DNA of 64,000 nt from Methylobacterium sp. (GCF_019745455.1 NZ_JAIETD010000041.1:104271-168270); one strand, 5' to 3'; shown: positions 45,382 through 54,743, numbered from the stretch's first letter. The notes: generated by a model from the letters alone, not told the origin. Numbers and translations are program-made.

Positions 45382-46929
45382 GTGACGGATCGCAAGGTCG
45401 TGGTGATCGGAGCGGGTATCGGGGGGCTGGCAGCCGCCCTGCGCCTCGCCCATGCGGGGCTCGACGTCACCGTGCTCGAGCGGGGGGCAAGGCCCGGCGG
45501 CAAGATGCGCAGCGTCTCGGCCGCCGGGCGCACCGTCGAGGCCGGGCCCACGGTCTTCACGATGCGGTGGGTCTTCGACGAGCTCTTCTCCGAATGCGGG
45601 GCCGATCTCGAGGCGAGCGTCGCCCTCACCCCCGCTCGGGTCCTCGCCCGCCATGCCTGGGATCCGGGCGAGCAGCTCGACCTCTTTGCCGATCACGAGG
45701 CCTCGGTGGAGGCGGTGCGCGCCTTTGCCGGCCCCCGCGAGGCGGATGGATTTCGGCGGTTCAGCGCGCGCGCGGCGGAGGTCTACCGCACGCTCGAAGG
45801 GCCGTTCATCCGCGGCGCTAGGCCCAGCCCGGTGGAGCTTGCCCGCCGTGTCGGGTTCTCGGGCCTTGGCGACCTCTGGCGCATCCAGCCCTTCGCCACC
45901 CTGTGGGGAGCGCTCGGCGAGTATTTCGGCGATCCGCGCCTGCGCCAGCTCTTCGGGCGCTACGCCACCTATTGCGGCGCCTCGCCCTTCGAGGCTCCGG
46001 CGACGCTGATGCTCGTCGCCCATGTGGAGGCCGAGGGCGTCTGGTCGATCGAGGGTGGCTTGAGCCGGCTCGCGGGGGCCTGTGCCGAGCTCGCCGAGGC
46101 GCGCGGCGCCCGATTCCGCTACTGCGCCGAGGTCGAACGGATCATCGTCGAGGGCGGCGCCGTCGCGGGCGTCGAGCTCGCGAACGGCGAGCGCATCGCC
46201 GCCGATGCGGTGGTCGCCAATGCCGATGTCGGCGCGCTCGGCGCCGGCCTGTTCGGCCCCGAGGCGGCGCGGGTGACGCAGCGCCTCGCCCCGGCAGAAC
46301 GCTCCCTGTCCGCGGTCACGACCTGCATGGTCGCGCGGGCCGAGGGCTTCCCGCTTCTGCGGCACACCGTCTTCTTCTCGCGCGACTACGCCGCCGAATT
46401 CGCGGATCTGCGCCGGCACCGGCGCCTGCCCGCGGACCCGACGGTCTATGTCTGCGCCCAGGACCGCGGCGACGAACCGGTGCCCTCCACGGGCGGTTCC
46501 GAGCGCCTGCTCTGCCTCGTCAACGCGCCGGCCATCGGCGATCGTCCCCTCGATCCTTCGGAGTTGCGGATATGCGAGACCACGATGCGGCAGCGGCTCG
46601 AAGCCTCTGGCCTGACGCTGGCCGAGGAGCCGGGCAGCGTGACGACGGACCCGGCGGGCTTCGCGGGCCTGTTCCCGGCGACGGGGGGAGCGCTGTACGG
46701 CCGGGCCTCTCACGGCTGGATGGCGTCGTTCAAGCGGCCGGGATCGCGGACGCGGCTGCAGGGGCTGTATCTGGCGGGCGGGAGCGTCCATCCGGGGCCG
46801 GGGGTGCCAATGGCGGCGCAGTCGGGCCGGCTGGCGGCGGAGAGCCTAATGGCCGATCACGGCTCACGCCGCGCTTCGACACCCCGGTCGGTCCGGGCGG
46901 CTATGTCTGGTGGTATGTCGACGCCCTGA
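45382..46929 (+). CDS. crtD: Hydroxy/methoxyneurosporene desaturase (CrtD)
   Basis: 515 residues from GTG 45382; upstream frame is promoter DNA. The FAD-binding motif VVVIGAGIGGLAAALRLAHAG is at the very start, followed by 'ERGARPGGKMRS'. Near the C-terminus 'GLYLAGGSVHPGPGVPMAAQSGRLAAESL' is the carotenoid-desaturase signature. It introduces the C3,4 double bond in 1-hydroxy acyclic carotenoids. The last ~20 codons overlap crtC in another frame. Confidence 0.95.
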   Translation: MTDRKVVVIGAGIGGLAAALRLAHAGLDVTVLERGARPGGKMRSVSAAGRTVEAGPTVFTMRWVFDELFSECGADLEASVALTPARVLARHAWDPGEQLDLFADHEASVEAVRAFAGPREADGFRRFSARAAEVYRTLEGPFIRGARPSPVELARRVGFSGLGDLWRIQPFATLWGALGEYFGDPRLRQLFGRYATYCGASPFEAPATLMLVAHVEAEGVWSIEGGLSRLAGACAELAEARGARFRYCAEVERIIVEGGAVAGVELANGERIAADAVVANADVGALGAGLFGPEAARVTQRLAPAERSLSAVTTCMVARAEGFPLLRHTVFFSRDYAAEFADLRRHRRLPADPTVYVCAQDRGDEPVPSTGGSERLLCLVNAPAIGDRPLDPSELRICETTMRQRLEASGLTLAEEPGSVTTDPAGFAGLFPATGGALYGRASHGWMASFKRPGSRTRLQGLYLAGGSVHPGPGVPMAAQSGRLAAESLMADHGSRRASTPRSVRAAMSGGMSTP

Positions 46930-47786
46930 GCGACGACGGCCGCCAGGGGCTGACCATCATCGCCTTCATCGGCAGCGTGTTCTCGCCCTATTACGCCTGG
47001 GATCGCAGCCGGAACCCCTTCGCCCATTGTTCCGTGAACGTCGTCCTCTACGGCGACCGCTCCAACGCCTTCTGCATGACCGAACGGGGCGAGCGATCCC
47101 TGTCGCGGGACGCCCGCACCATCCAGATCGGCCCGAGCGGCCTCGAATGGGACGGCACCAGCCTGACGATCCGCCTCGACGAGGTCACGGCGCCTATCCC
47201 GTCACGGGTGCGCGGCACGGTGCGGGTCCACCCGCCGGGCATCACCCAGGCACCTCAGACCCTCGATGCGAGAGGACGCCATCGCTGGTGGCCGATGGCA
47301 CCCGCCTCTCCCGTCGAGGTGAACCTGACCGAGCCGGGCGTCTCCTGGTCGGGTACGGCCTATTTCGACACCAATCACGGCGACGAGCCCCTGGAAGACG
47401 GATTTTCGCGGTGGACCTGGTGCAGGGCCGACCTGAAGCCGGGCGCGGCGATCCTCTACGATGTCGTGCGCCGCGACGGCAGCACGCAGGACCTGACGCT
47501 GCGATTCGACGCCGACGGCAGCGCCCGTGAGATCGAACCGCCCTCCCCCGCCGGCCTACCCAAGACCGGATTCTGGCGCATGCCGCGCTCCACCCGCAGC
47601 GACGACGGCCGCGCCGAAGTGGTGCGGACCTTCGAGGATACGCCGTTCTACGCCCGCTCGCTCCTCGCCTCGACCCTGTGCGGCAAGGCGGTGAAGCCGG
47701 TCCACGAGAGCTTGTCCCTCGACCGGTTCATGAATCCGCTGGTGCGCCTGATGCTGCCGTTCCGGATGCCGCGTCCGCTCGGGTGA
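46866..47786 (+). CDS. crtC: Carotenoid 1,2-hydratase (hydroxyneurosporene synthase, CrtC)
   Basis: About 306 residues with clear CrtC content from 'PRFDTPVGPGGYVWWYVDALSDDG' through 'FIGSVFSPYYAWDR' and 'NVVLYG' to a C-terminus 'FMNPLVRLMLPFRMP'. It hydrates the psi end of neurosporene or lycopene derivatives. No ATG, GTG or TTG precedes the conserved region in frame; the nearest is an ATG some 280 nt upstream, deep in crtD. An ACG at 46866 would give a natural N-terminus. The ATG at 46849 is one base out of frame. The exact start is unresolved; the rest of the gene is intact. Confidence 0.88.
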   Translation, partial: TPRFDTPVGPGGYVWWYVDALSDDGRQGLTIIAFIGSVFSPYYAWDRSRNPFAHCSVNVVLYGDRSNAFCMTERGERSLSRDARTIQIGPSGLEWDGTSLTIRLDEVTAPIPSRVRGTVRVHPPGITQAPQTLDARGRHRWWPMAPASPVEVNLTEPGVSWSGTAYFDTNHGDEPLEDGFSRWTWCRADLKPGAAILYDVVRRDGSTQDLTLRFDADGSAREIEPPSPAGLPKTGFWRMPRSTRSDDGRAEVVRTFEDTPFYARSLLASTLCGKAVKPVHESLSLDRFMNPLVRLMLPFRMPRPLG

Positions 47787-47794
47787 TGAGCTGA

Positions 47795-48094
47795 CTACCC
47801 CTTCGCGGCATTGCGCTTGCGCGTCTCTGCCGCCTTCTTGGCCGAGGCCGAGCGCTGCTCGGCGGTCCGGCCGGCTGAGGCAGTGCCTCCGCGGCGGGCA
47901 GCTGGATGACCGGTGGCCTTGGCCCGCCCCGACCCGCCGGGCTTCTTGCCGCCGCCATCGTCCTTGTTGACGGTCGCCCAGGCCCGCGCCTCGGCCTCCT
48001 TCTCGGGTACGCCGCGCGATTCATAGGAATCGGCGATATGCTCGGCCTTGCGGATCTGCTTGTCGGTGTATTTCCTCTTGTCGCCCTGTGGCAT
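47795..48094 (-). CDS. Small basic protein of the 'RAWATVNK' type
   Basis: 99 residues from ATG 48094 (longer starts to 48124 are possible). Begins MPQGDKRKYTDKQIRKAEHI, then 'SRGVPEKEAEARAWATVNKDDGGGKKPGGSG', then a Lys/Arg/Ala-rich tail ending KRNAAKG. Proteins of this kind are common in Rhizobiales and are often labelled plasmid stabilisation protein without evidence. The basic disordered tail suggests nucleic-acid binding. It converges with crtC (8-nt gap) and follows the LOV hybrid kinase on the same strand. Confidence 0.75.
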   Translation of the reverse strand: MPQGDKRKYTDKQIRKAEHIADSYESRGVPEKEAEARAWATVNKDDGGGKKPGGSGRAKATGHPAARRGGTASAGRTAEQRSASAKKAAETRKRNAAKG

Positions 48095-48120
48095 TGCCGG
48101 CTCCATCGTGGCCCGCCGCT

Positions 48121-49740
48121 TCAATCGATGCCGGTCGGCCCGTCGAGGACGGCGCGGACCCGTCGGATCAGGTCGATGCGGCGGTAGGGTTTGTTCAGGA
48201 TATCGAACTCCGAAGCCCCGGCGTCAGTTCGTTCGTAACTGGCTTCCGCATAACCGGTGGTGAGCAGAACCTTGATCTGCGGCCTGCGCTTGCGGGCTTC
48301 CCGCGCCAGCACGACGCCGTTCATGCCGCCGGGCATGATCAGGTCTGTGAAGAGAAGATTCACCGTCTCGGTCTGGTCGATGATCTCGAGGGCTTCGCGG
48401 CCGTCTCGGGCGATCAGCGTCGTGTAGCCGAAATCGCGCAGGATGGTGCGGGCAAGTTCGCCGACATCCTCTCGGTCGTCGACGATGAGGACGGTCTCCG
48501 TGCCCTGCTGCTCGACGGGGCTCGGTACGGGCCGTACCAACGGCCGCTCCTGGCGCTCGTCGGCGGGAAAGGACAGGCGCACCGTCGTGCCCTCTCCGAG
48601 GACCGATTCGATCTGCACGCTGCCGCCTGATTGCTTGGCGAAGCCGTAGACCATGGAGAGGCCAAGGCCCGTGCCCTGCCCATCCTCCTTGGTGGTGAAG
48701 AACGGGTCCATCACGCGGGTCAGCACCTCCGGCGCAATTCCCGAGCCCCCGTCCTTCACCGAGACGCTGACATAGCGGCCCGCCTCCAACCCGGACGATT
48801 CCCGTCCTTCCTTCTCGACCGCGTGATTGTCCGTGGTGATCGTGACGCGGCCGCCATGAGGCATCGCATCGCGGGCGTTGATCAGGATGTTGATGAGCGC
48901 CGCCTCCATCTGGGTCGGATCGACTCGGCAGGTCGAGAGGTCGGGCGTCAGAGCGAGGTCGACGGAGATTCCCGGACCCAAGGTCCGGCCGGCGAGGTCG
49001 ACCATGTCCTGGACCAAATTGTTGAGGTTGACCGAGCGTCCCTCGAGCCGCTGCTTGCTTGCGAAAGCGAGCAACTGTCGGGTCAGGCTCGTCGCCCGCT
49101 CGGCCGCGACTCGGATGTTCTCGGTGGCTCGACCCATGCGGCTGCGGTCCGGGTCTGGCTGACCGAGGGCGGCGGCGAGAATGTCGACATAGCCGACAAT
49201 GACTTGAAGCAGGTTGTTGAAGTCGTGCGCGATGCCGCCGGTGAGCTGGCCGACCGCTTCCATCTTCTGGGCCTGGACCAGGGCGTTCTCGGCATCGCGG
49301 CGGCGCGACACGTCAAGCTGAGACCCGAAGAAGTACACCAGCTCGTTCTTGGCATTATAGACCGGCGCGATGAACAGCGCGTTCCAGAAGGTCGAACCAT
49401 CTTTCCGGTAGTTCAGGATCTCGGTGGCGAGTTCCCGACGTTCCGCGACGGCGCGGCGTATCTCCGCAACCGTCGTTTCGTCGGTCTCCGGGCCCTGAAG
49501 GAATCGGCAATTGCGCCCGACGAGCTCCTCGGGCGCGTAACCCGTCATCGTGATGAAGGCTTTGTTCGCGAACAGGATCGGGTTGTCGGGCTGCCGTGGG
49601 TCGGTGACGATCATCGGCATCCGCGTCGCCTCGACGGCGGCGAAGAAGATGTCGCTGTGATGGTTGCGGACTTCGGACGACGCCCCCGTCTCGACCCGTG
49701 GGGAAGCACCGGACAGGGGCATTCCAACTCTATCGTTCAT
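48121..49740 (-). CDS. LOV-domain hybrid histidine kinase with C-terminal receiver
   Basis: 539 residues: LOV domain (~30-150) with [10 protein letters not shown] and photoactive Cys78; HisKA segment with '[16 protein letters not shown]' (His172); HATPase with '[12 protein letters not shown]', 'VKDGGSGI' and '[11 protein letters not shown]'; then a receiver domain (~415-530) with acidic pocket 'IVDDREDV' and phospho-Asp in '[11 protein letters not shown]'. A soluble blue-light-responsive phosphorelay. No DNA-binding output is fused, so phosphate may go to a histidine phosphotransferase, or the receiver may be autoregulatory. Its position just beyond crtC suggests, but does not show, a link to pigment control. 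Confidence 0.92.
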   Translation of the reverse strand: MNDRVGMPLSGASPRVETGASSEVRNHHSDIFFAAVEATRMPMIVTDPRQPDNPILFANKAFITMTGYAPEELVGRNCRFLQGPETDETTVAEIRRAVAERRELATEILNYRKDGSTFWNALFIAPVYNAKNELVYFFGSQLDVSRRRDAENALVQAQKMEAVGQLTGGIAHDFNNLLQVIVGYVDILAAALGQPDPDRSRMGRATENIRVAAERATSLTRQLLAFASKQRLEGRSVNLNNLVQDMVDLAGRTLGPGISVDLALTPDLSTCRVDPTQMEAALINILINARDAMPHGGRVTITTDNHAVEKEGRESSGLEAGRYVSVSVKDGGSGIAPEVLTRVMDPFFTTKEDGQGTGLGLSMVYGFAKQSGGSVQIESVLGEGTTVRLSFPADERQERPLVRPVPSPVEQQGTETVLIVDDREDVGELARTILRDFGYTTLIARDGREALEIIDQTETVNLLFTDLIMPGGMNGVVLAREARKRRPQIKVLLTTGYAEASYERTDAGASEFDILNKPYRRIDLIRRVRAVLDGPTGID

Positions 49741-49884
49741 GACGGGCCGGCTGCTGCCATCGCTTCGCTGGGATCGTCCCCGGGGAATTTGCTCCCCAGG
49801 GAGATGGTGATCACCGCCGCGATGTCGAGGCCCGCTGCCGTCGGAGCTTGAGCCGGCTGCTGTCTTGCAGCTCAGTCAGGCTCC

Positions 49885-52161
49885 TCAATCCGTCGGTGGC
49901 TCGAAGCGGACCGCGTCGATGTTGGCTCGCTCGAAGGCCTGCATCACGTGATGGTACGAGCGCACCATGTCCGTTGCGACCTCGCCCTTCGCCTCCTTCG
50001 GCTTGAGGACGAACATCAGCATCGAGCGGCCGGTCACGTCGTAGGTTTCTCCGATTCCCACATGCGCCGCCTCCTGGCTGTCGGACAGATTGGTATCGAT
50101 GAGGCGGGTCCAGGCCTCGCCTCCGACCGATTCGGGCAGGGTGAACGACACCATGTCGTGATAGGCGTTGTAGAGCAGAAGCAGGGTGGCGTCGCCGCCG
50201 CGGCGGTGGATGCCTGTGGCCTGGGCGCGCCCGTCGAGGAGGACCGCCATCGAACGCGCGTCCCCCTGCGTCCAGTTCTCCGTCGTCATCTCCTCCCCGT
50301 CGGGGCGAAGCCACGTCACGTCCTTGACCCCGAGATCATCGTCGTAGGCCGCCGTGAGGAAGCGGCCGCGCGTCAAGATCGGCAGGGCCGAGCGCAGGTG
50401 CATGAGGCGCTGCGTGAACGCGGCAAGATCGCGCTCGCTGGCTCCGATTGCCTCCCAGTTCACCCAGGACACCTCGTTGTCCTGGCAATAGGCGTTGTTG
50501 TTGCCGCCCTGGCTGCGGGCGAACTCGTCGCCGGCAAGCAGCATCGGCGTGCCGCGCGACAGGAACAAGGTTGCCAGCATGTTGCGCATCTGGCGCTGGC
50601 GCACGGCCTTGATCTCGGGATCGTCCGTCTGCCCCTCGACGCCATAGTTCATCGAGAGATTGTGCGAGTGCCCGTCGCGATTGCCCTCGCCGTTCGCCTC
50701 GTTGTGCTTCTCGTTGTAGGAGACCGTGTCGGCGAGCGTGAACCCGTCATGGGCAGTGAGGAAGTTCACGGATGCCCACGGCTTGCGGCCGCGCTTGTTG
50801 AACTTGTCGGCCGAGCCTGTGATGCGGGAGGCGAGAGCCGGAAGAAGTCCCTCGTCGCCGCGCCAATAGCCGCGCACGTCGTCGCGAAAACGGTCGTTCC
50901 ACTCGGCCCAGCCCGGGGGGAAACCACCGACCTGATAACCGCCAGGACCGCAATCCCAAGGCTCGGCGATGAGCTTGACCCCGTTCAGTACCGGGTCCTG
51001 CAGGCAGGTATCGAGGAAGCCGCCGCCCTCGTCGAAGCCGTGCGGCTCGCGTCCCAGGATGGTGGCGAGATCGAAGCGGAAACCGTCGACCCGCATCTCG
51101 GTGGCCCAATAGCGCAAGGAGTCGGTCACGAGCTGCAATACGCGCGGATGCGACAGGTTGAGGGTATTACCCGTGCCGGTGTCGTTGATGTAGAACTGCT
51201 CCTGGCCCGGCAGGAGCCGGTAATAGGAGGCGTTGTCGACGCCCTTGAACGAGAGGGTCGGCCCCTTCTCGTTGCCCTCCGCCGTGTGATTGTAGACGAC
51301 GTCGAGGATCACCTCGAGGCCGGCGCCGTGCATGCGGGCCACCATCTCCTTGAACTCGGAAAAGGCGAAATCCGGCACGGCGGCGTAGCGCCGGGCCGGT
51401 GTGAAGAACGAGATCGTGTTGTAGCCCCAGTAGTTAACGAGGCCTTTCTCCTGAAGGTAATCGTCCTGCACGAAGGCATGGACGGGCAGCAACTCGACGG
51501 AGGTCACCCCGAGGCTCTTGATGTAGTCGAGCACCGCCGGGTTGCTGAGGCCCGCATAGGTCCCGCGCAGCCGCTCGGGCACCAGCGGATGGGTCTTGGT
51601 GAATCCCTTGACGTGAGTCTCATAGAGGACCGTCTTCTCCCACGACACGTTCGGCTTGCGGTCGCGGCCCCATGTGAAGGCCGGATCGATGACGCGGCTG
51701 CGACGGGTGAACGGCGCCGAATCGCGCTCGTCGAACGTCAGGTCGTCGCCGCTCTCCATCTGGTAGCCGAAAAGGGCCGGATGCCACGTGATGGAGCCGA
51801 CGAGGCCCTTTGCGTAGGGATCGATCAGCAGCTTGTTATGGTTGAAGCGGTGGCCAGCCTTGGGCTCGTAGGGCCCGTGCACGCGGTAGCCATAGATCGT
51901 CCCCGGCCGGGCATCGGGCAGATAGCCGTGCCAGATCTCGTCGGTGTATTCGGGCAGCTCGATCCGCTCGATCTCGCGCTCGCCCGCATCGTCGAACAGG
52001 CACAGTTCCACCTTGGTGGCATGTGCCGAGAACAGCGCGAAGTTCACGCCGAGCCCGTCCCAGTTGGCGCCGAGGGGATAGGGCGAACCCTCGCGGATGC
52101 GCGATTGGGGTGCGCGTCCCTGAGAGAAGGGGCCTGCCTGAAACGTCGAATCGTCGGCCAT
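49885..52161 (-). CDS. glgX: Glycogen debranching enzyme (GlgX, GH13_11)
   Basis: 758 residues. The N-terminal CBM48-like domain opens 'GSPYPLGANWDGLGVNFALFSAHA'. The catalytic barrel shows 'EVILDVVYNHTAEGN', nucleophile region 'MRVDGFRFDLATIL', acid/base 'KLIAEPWDCGPGGY' and 'NFLTAHDGFTLADTVSYNEKHN'. These mark the isoamylase/GlgX group, which removes alpha-1,6 branches left by phosphorylase. No other glg gene is nearby. A ~25-residue C-terminal extension (VRSYHHVMQAFERANID) follows the beta domain. Confidence 0.95.
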   Translation of the reverse strand: MADDSTFQAGPFSQGRAPQSRIREGSPYPLGANWDGLGVNFALFSAHATKVELCLFDDAGEREIERIELPEYTDEIWHGYLPDARPGTIYGYRVHGPYEPKAGHRFNHNKLLIDPYAKGLVGSITWHPALFGYQMESGDDLTFDERDSAPFTRRSRVIDPAFTWGRDRKPNVSWEKTVLYETHVKGFTKTHPLVPERLRGTYAGLSNPAVLDYIKSLGVTSVELLPVHAFVQDDYLQEKGLVNYWGYNTISFFTPARRYAAVPDFAFSEFKEMVARMHGAGLEVILDVVYNHTAEGNEKGPTLSFKGVDNASYYRLLPGQEQFYINDTGTGNTLNLSHPRVLQLVTDSLRYWATEMRVDGFRFDLATILGREPHGFDEGGGFLDTCLQDPVLNGVKLIAEPWDCGPGGYQVGGFPPGWAEWNDRFRDDVRGYWRGDEGLLPALASRITGSADKFNKRGRKPWASVNFLTAHDGFTLADTVSYNEKHNEANGEGNRDGHSHNLSMNYGVEGQTDDPEIKAVRQRQMRNMLATLFLSRGTPMLLAGDEFARSQGGNNNAYCQDNEVSWVNWEAIGASERDLAAFTQRLMHLRSALPILTRGRFLTAAYDDDLGVKDVTWLRPDGEEMTTENWTQGDARSMAVLLDGRAQATGIHRRGGDATLLLLYNAYHDMVSFTLPESVGGEAWTRLIDTNLSDSQEAAHVGIGETYDVTGRSMLMFVLKPKEAKGEVATDMVRSYHHVMQAFERANIDAVRFEPPTD

Positions 52162-52378
52162 GATTGCTCCGGGGGTGGCACCGCCCCGCCGTAGGCGCGG
52201 AACGGATTGCCTGATCGCGACGTGAACGCGGCCGTTTCCGCTTAAGCTCCCGCGAGGCCGGGAAATTTTTGCTGCGGCGCATCGTGCCGATTGCGAGGCT
52301 CTCCGCTTTCGTCCAGTTCTTCGAGAAAGGCCGACCGACGCTCAGTGTCGGTATCGTCGGTGCTGCGAGGGGAAAGCC

Positions 52379-53152
52379 ATGACCGATCGGGATTTGGAGA
52401 CGGGCGACGGCCTCCAGGCGGTGGCCGATCGCCATGGTGTCGGCCTCGACGCCGTTCGCCATCTTCTCCAGGCACTTGAAGCTGGAAACGGCACAATGGC
52501 GCAGTTCAACCATCCCGATCTCGGCGGCTTCGGACAGTGGTCCGCCGGCGGCATGATCATGATCGGCCAGATGTTCGACCAGAACCTCAAGAACCGTGTC
52601 GCCGCGCTCTGCTCCGAACTCGCCGGCTCGCTGCCCCCGGGTGGCTGGTCGAGCGTGTCCTCAGGCGGCTGGTGGCCGGACGGGCTCGGCCGTCCCGCGA
52701 CCTCGGGCGCGCAGAACGGCCTGCGCTACGCTTATTTTCCGCAGAGCCGGCGGCTCGCCATCGAGTCCGGGGACGTGCTCGCCCTGTACGATACCGGCGA
52801 ATACGACATCAGCGGCGTGTCGCAGCAGCAGGGCGGAAGCCAGTCTCTGCGTTTCAGCGGCCGCGGCGGCAGCGTCGACCTCGACCAGTTGAAGCGCGTC
52901 GACGACGGTCAAGACGTGCCTCCCGCTCCTCATGAGCCGGCACCCTGGCAGCCGGAGGCGGCCTCCCAACTGCGGCCGGCCGAGACCCAGAGGCCGCCGG
53001 CCGCCTCCCCGGCGCCCGTTTCGGCGAGCACCCGGAGCACGGCCTCCGAGGTCCTCGCGACGCTGGAGAAGGTCGCCGAGTTGCACGGCAAGGGCGTCCT
53101 CACCGATGCCGAGTTCGCGGCCAAGAAGGCGGAACTCCTGGCCCGGCTCTGA
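52379..53152 (+). CDS. SHOCT-domain protein
   Basis: 257 residues. The first ~60 residues look helical (AVADRHGVGLDAVRHLLQALEAGNGT). The middle (residues 55-165) contains 'GMIMIGQMFDQNLKNRVAALCSELA' and 'LRYAYFPQSRRLAIESGDVLALYDTGEYDISGVSQQQG', a beta-rich conserved block. A Pro/Ala linker leads to a C-terminal SHOCT helix pair, 'LEKVAELHGKGVLTDAEFAAKKAELLARL'. SHOCT is a short oligomerisation/targeting motif. No catalytic residues are recognised. It is 19 nt upstream of the spore-photolyase-like gene, so cotranscription is likely. Confidence 0.82.
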   Translation: MTDRDLETGDGLQAVADRHGVGLDAVRHLLQALEAGNGTMAQFNHPDLGGFGQWSAGGMIMIGQMFDQNLKNRVAALCSELAGSLPPGGWSSVSSGGWWPDGLGRPATSGAQNGLRYAYFPQSRRLAIESGDVLALYDTGEYDISGVSQQQGGSQSLRFSGRGGSVDLDQLKRVDDGQDVPPAPHEPAPWQPEAASQLRPAETQRPPAASPAPVSASTRSTASEVLATLEKVAELHGKGVLTDAEFAAKKAELLARL

Positions 53153-53171
53153 GGGCGCGGGCCGGCTCACC

Positions 53172-54239
53172 ATGGCACTCCCGCGCGACCTCATCGACAT
53201 CGGCACGATCTATCACGAGCCGGCGGTTCCGGACTTCGCCCGCGGCCGCGAGATCCTCGATCGGTTCCCCGACGCCAGGCGCATCGAGGTTCCCTCGCAT
53301 TGGAACATCCCGAGTCTCCACGGCAACGAGGGCTCGGTGGAGGATTGGGTGCGGATCAAGCGCTCGACCCTGGTGCTCGGGGTGAAGAAGGGGCTGACGA
53401 TGCGGCGCAACGGACGCAGCGCCCATTTCATCGCGCCCTCGACCTCCAATGGCTGCGCCATGGCCTGCGCCTATTGCTACGTGCCGCGGCGCAAGGGGTT
53501 CGCCAACCCGATCTCGGTCTTCGTCAATGTCGAGGCGATCGGGCAGGCGATCCGCCGCCATGCCGCCAAGCAGGGCGCCCTGCCGGAGCCCGACACCATC
53601 GACGAGGCGCGCTGGGTCTACGATATCGGCGAGAACGGCGACCTCTCGGTGGACGCGATGGTGAGCGGTACCGTGCGCGACCTCGTCGCCCTGTTCCGCG
53701 ACATTCCCAACGCCAAGGCAAGCTTCGCCACCAAGGCGGTGAACCGCGACCTCCTCGCCTACGAGCCGCGGGGCAGCACCCGGATCCGCTTCTCGCTCAT
53801 GCCCGAGCGGATCGCCCGGATCGTCGACGTGCGGACCTCGCCGATCGCCGAGCGGATCGCCGCGATCGACGATTTCGTGGCGGCCGGCTACGAGGTCCAC
53901 GTCAATTTCTCGCCTGTCATCCTCTACGAGGGCTGGGAGGCGGATTGGCGAGACCTGTTCGAGGCCCTCGACGCGGGGATCGGCCCGGCCGCCAAGGCTC
54001 AGCTCAAGGCCGAGATCATCATGCTGACGCACAATGCCGATCTCCACGCGGTCAATCTCGGCTGGCACCCCAAGGCCGAGGATCTGCTCTGGCGCCCCGA
54101 CATCCAGGAGGCCAAGATCTCCGAGGGCGGCGGGGCCAACCTGCGCTACCGGAGCCCGTGGAAGGGACGCTGGATCGCCCGCTTCAAGGACCTCATGGCC
54201 GAGCGCATCCCCTATTGCCGGGTGCGCTACGCTTTCTGA
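53172..54239 (+). CDS. Spore photoproduct lyase family radical SAM protein
   Basis: 355 residues. The radical SAM cluster motif CAMACAYCY (Cys95, Cys99, Cys102) has the CxxxCxxC spacing. Flanking 'VKKGLTMRRNGRSAHFIAPSTSNG' and 'YVPRRKGFANPISVFVNVEAI', plus later 'ASFATKAVNRDLLAYEP' and 'RIRFSLMPERIARIVDVRTSPIAERI', match the SPL-like family of non-sporulating proteobacteria. True SPL reverses the thymine spore photoproduct in Firmicutes. The lesion or substrate in this organism, which makes no spores, is unknown. Flanked by a SHOCT gene (19 nt) and a deaminase gene (20 nt). Confidence 0.88.
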   Translation: MALPRDLIDIGTIYHEPAVPDFARGREILDRFPDARRIEVPSHWNIPSLHGNEGSVEDWVRIKRSTLVLGVKKGLTMRRNGRSAHFIAPSTSNGCAMACAYCYVPRRKGFANPISVFVNVEAIGQAIRRHAAKQGALPEPDTIDEARWVYDIGENGDLSVDAMVSGTVRDLVALFRDIPNAKASFATKAVNRDLLAYEPRGSTRIRFSLMPERIARIVDVRTSPIAERIAAIDDFVAAGYEVHVNFSPVILYEGWEADWRDLFEALDAGIGPAAKAQLKAEIIMLTHNADLHAVNLGWHPKAEDLLWRPDIQEAKISEGGGANLRYRSPWKGRWIARFKDLMAERIPYCRVRYAF

Positions 54240-54259
54240 CCATCTTGGGAGAACAGCCG

Positions 54260-54718
54260 ATGAGCACGCATGAGGATTACCTGCGCGAGGCGGTGAGACT
54301 CGCCGCCGACAACGTCCAAGATGGCGGCTCGCCGTATGGCGCCGTGCTCGTCCGCAACGGCGAGGTCCTGGCGAGCGTCGCCAACAACATCCACGCGACG
54401 AACGATCCCACGGGCCATGCCGAGATGGTGGCGCTCCGGGTGGCGAGCCAGCGCCTGAACGACCGTGATCTCTCCGGCAGCATCATGTATGCGAGTGGTC
54501 AGCCCTGCCCGATGTGCCATGCCGCGATGCGGCTATCGGGCATCCGCGAGGGCTATTTCGCAAATGCCGCCGCGACCGCGGCCGGGTTCGGACTCCTCGG
54601 CACCGAGATCTATGCCGAGTTGTGCCGGCCGCTCGACGAGCAGCCGATGCGGCTGGCGCATCTCGACGTGCCGGGTGCGACCGAGCCCTACGCCGCCTGG
54701 AGGGCGCGCAAACCCTGA
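54260..54718 (+). CDS. Cytidine/deoxycytidylate-fold nucleoside deaminase
   Basis: 152 residues of the zinc-dependent deaminase fold. The ligand/proton-shuttle motif HAEMVAL (His53, Glu55) and the PCPMC motif (Cys83, Cys86) are complete. The protein is short and single-domain, closest in look to guanine/nucleoside deaminases (GuaD/TadA-like) with 'SPYGAVLVRNGEVLA'. Substrate may be guanine, cytosine or a modified base. It follows the radical SAM gene by 20 nt, so the three genes 52379-54718 probably form an operon. Confidence 0.88.
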   Translation: MSTHEDYLREAVRLAADNVQDGGSPYGAVLVRNGEVLASVANNIHATNDPTGHAEMVALRVASQRLNDRDLSGSIMYASGQPCPMCHAAMRLSGIREGYFANAAATAAGFGLLGTEIYAELCRPLDEQPMRLAHLDVPGATEPYAAWRARKP

Positions 54719-54743
54719 GGCTCGTGGATGCCGTCAGACGCGC

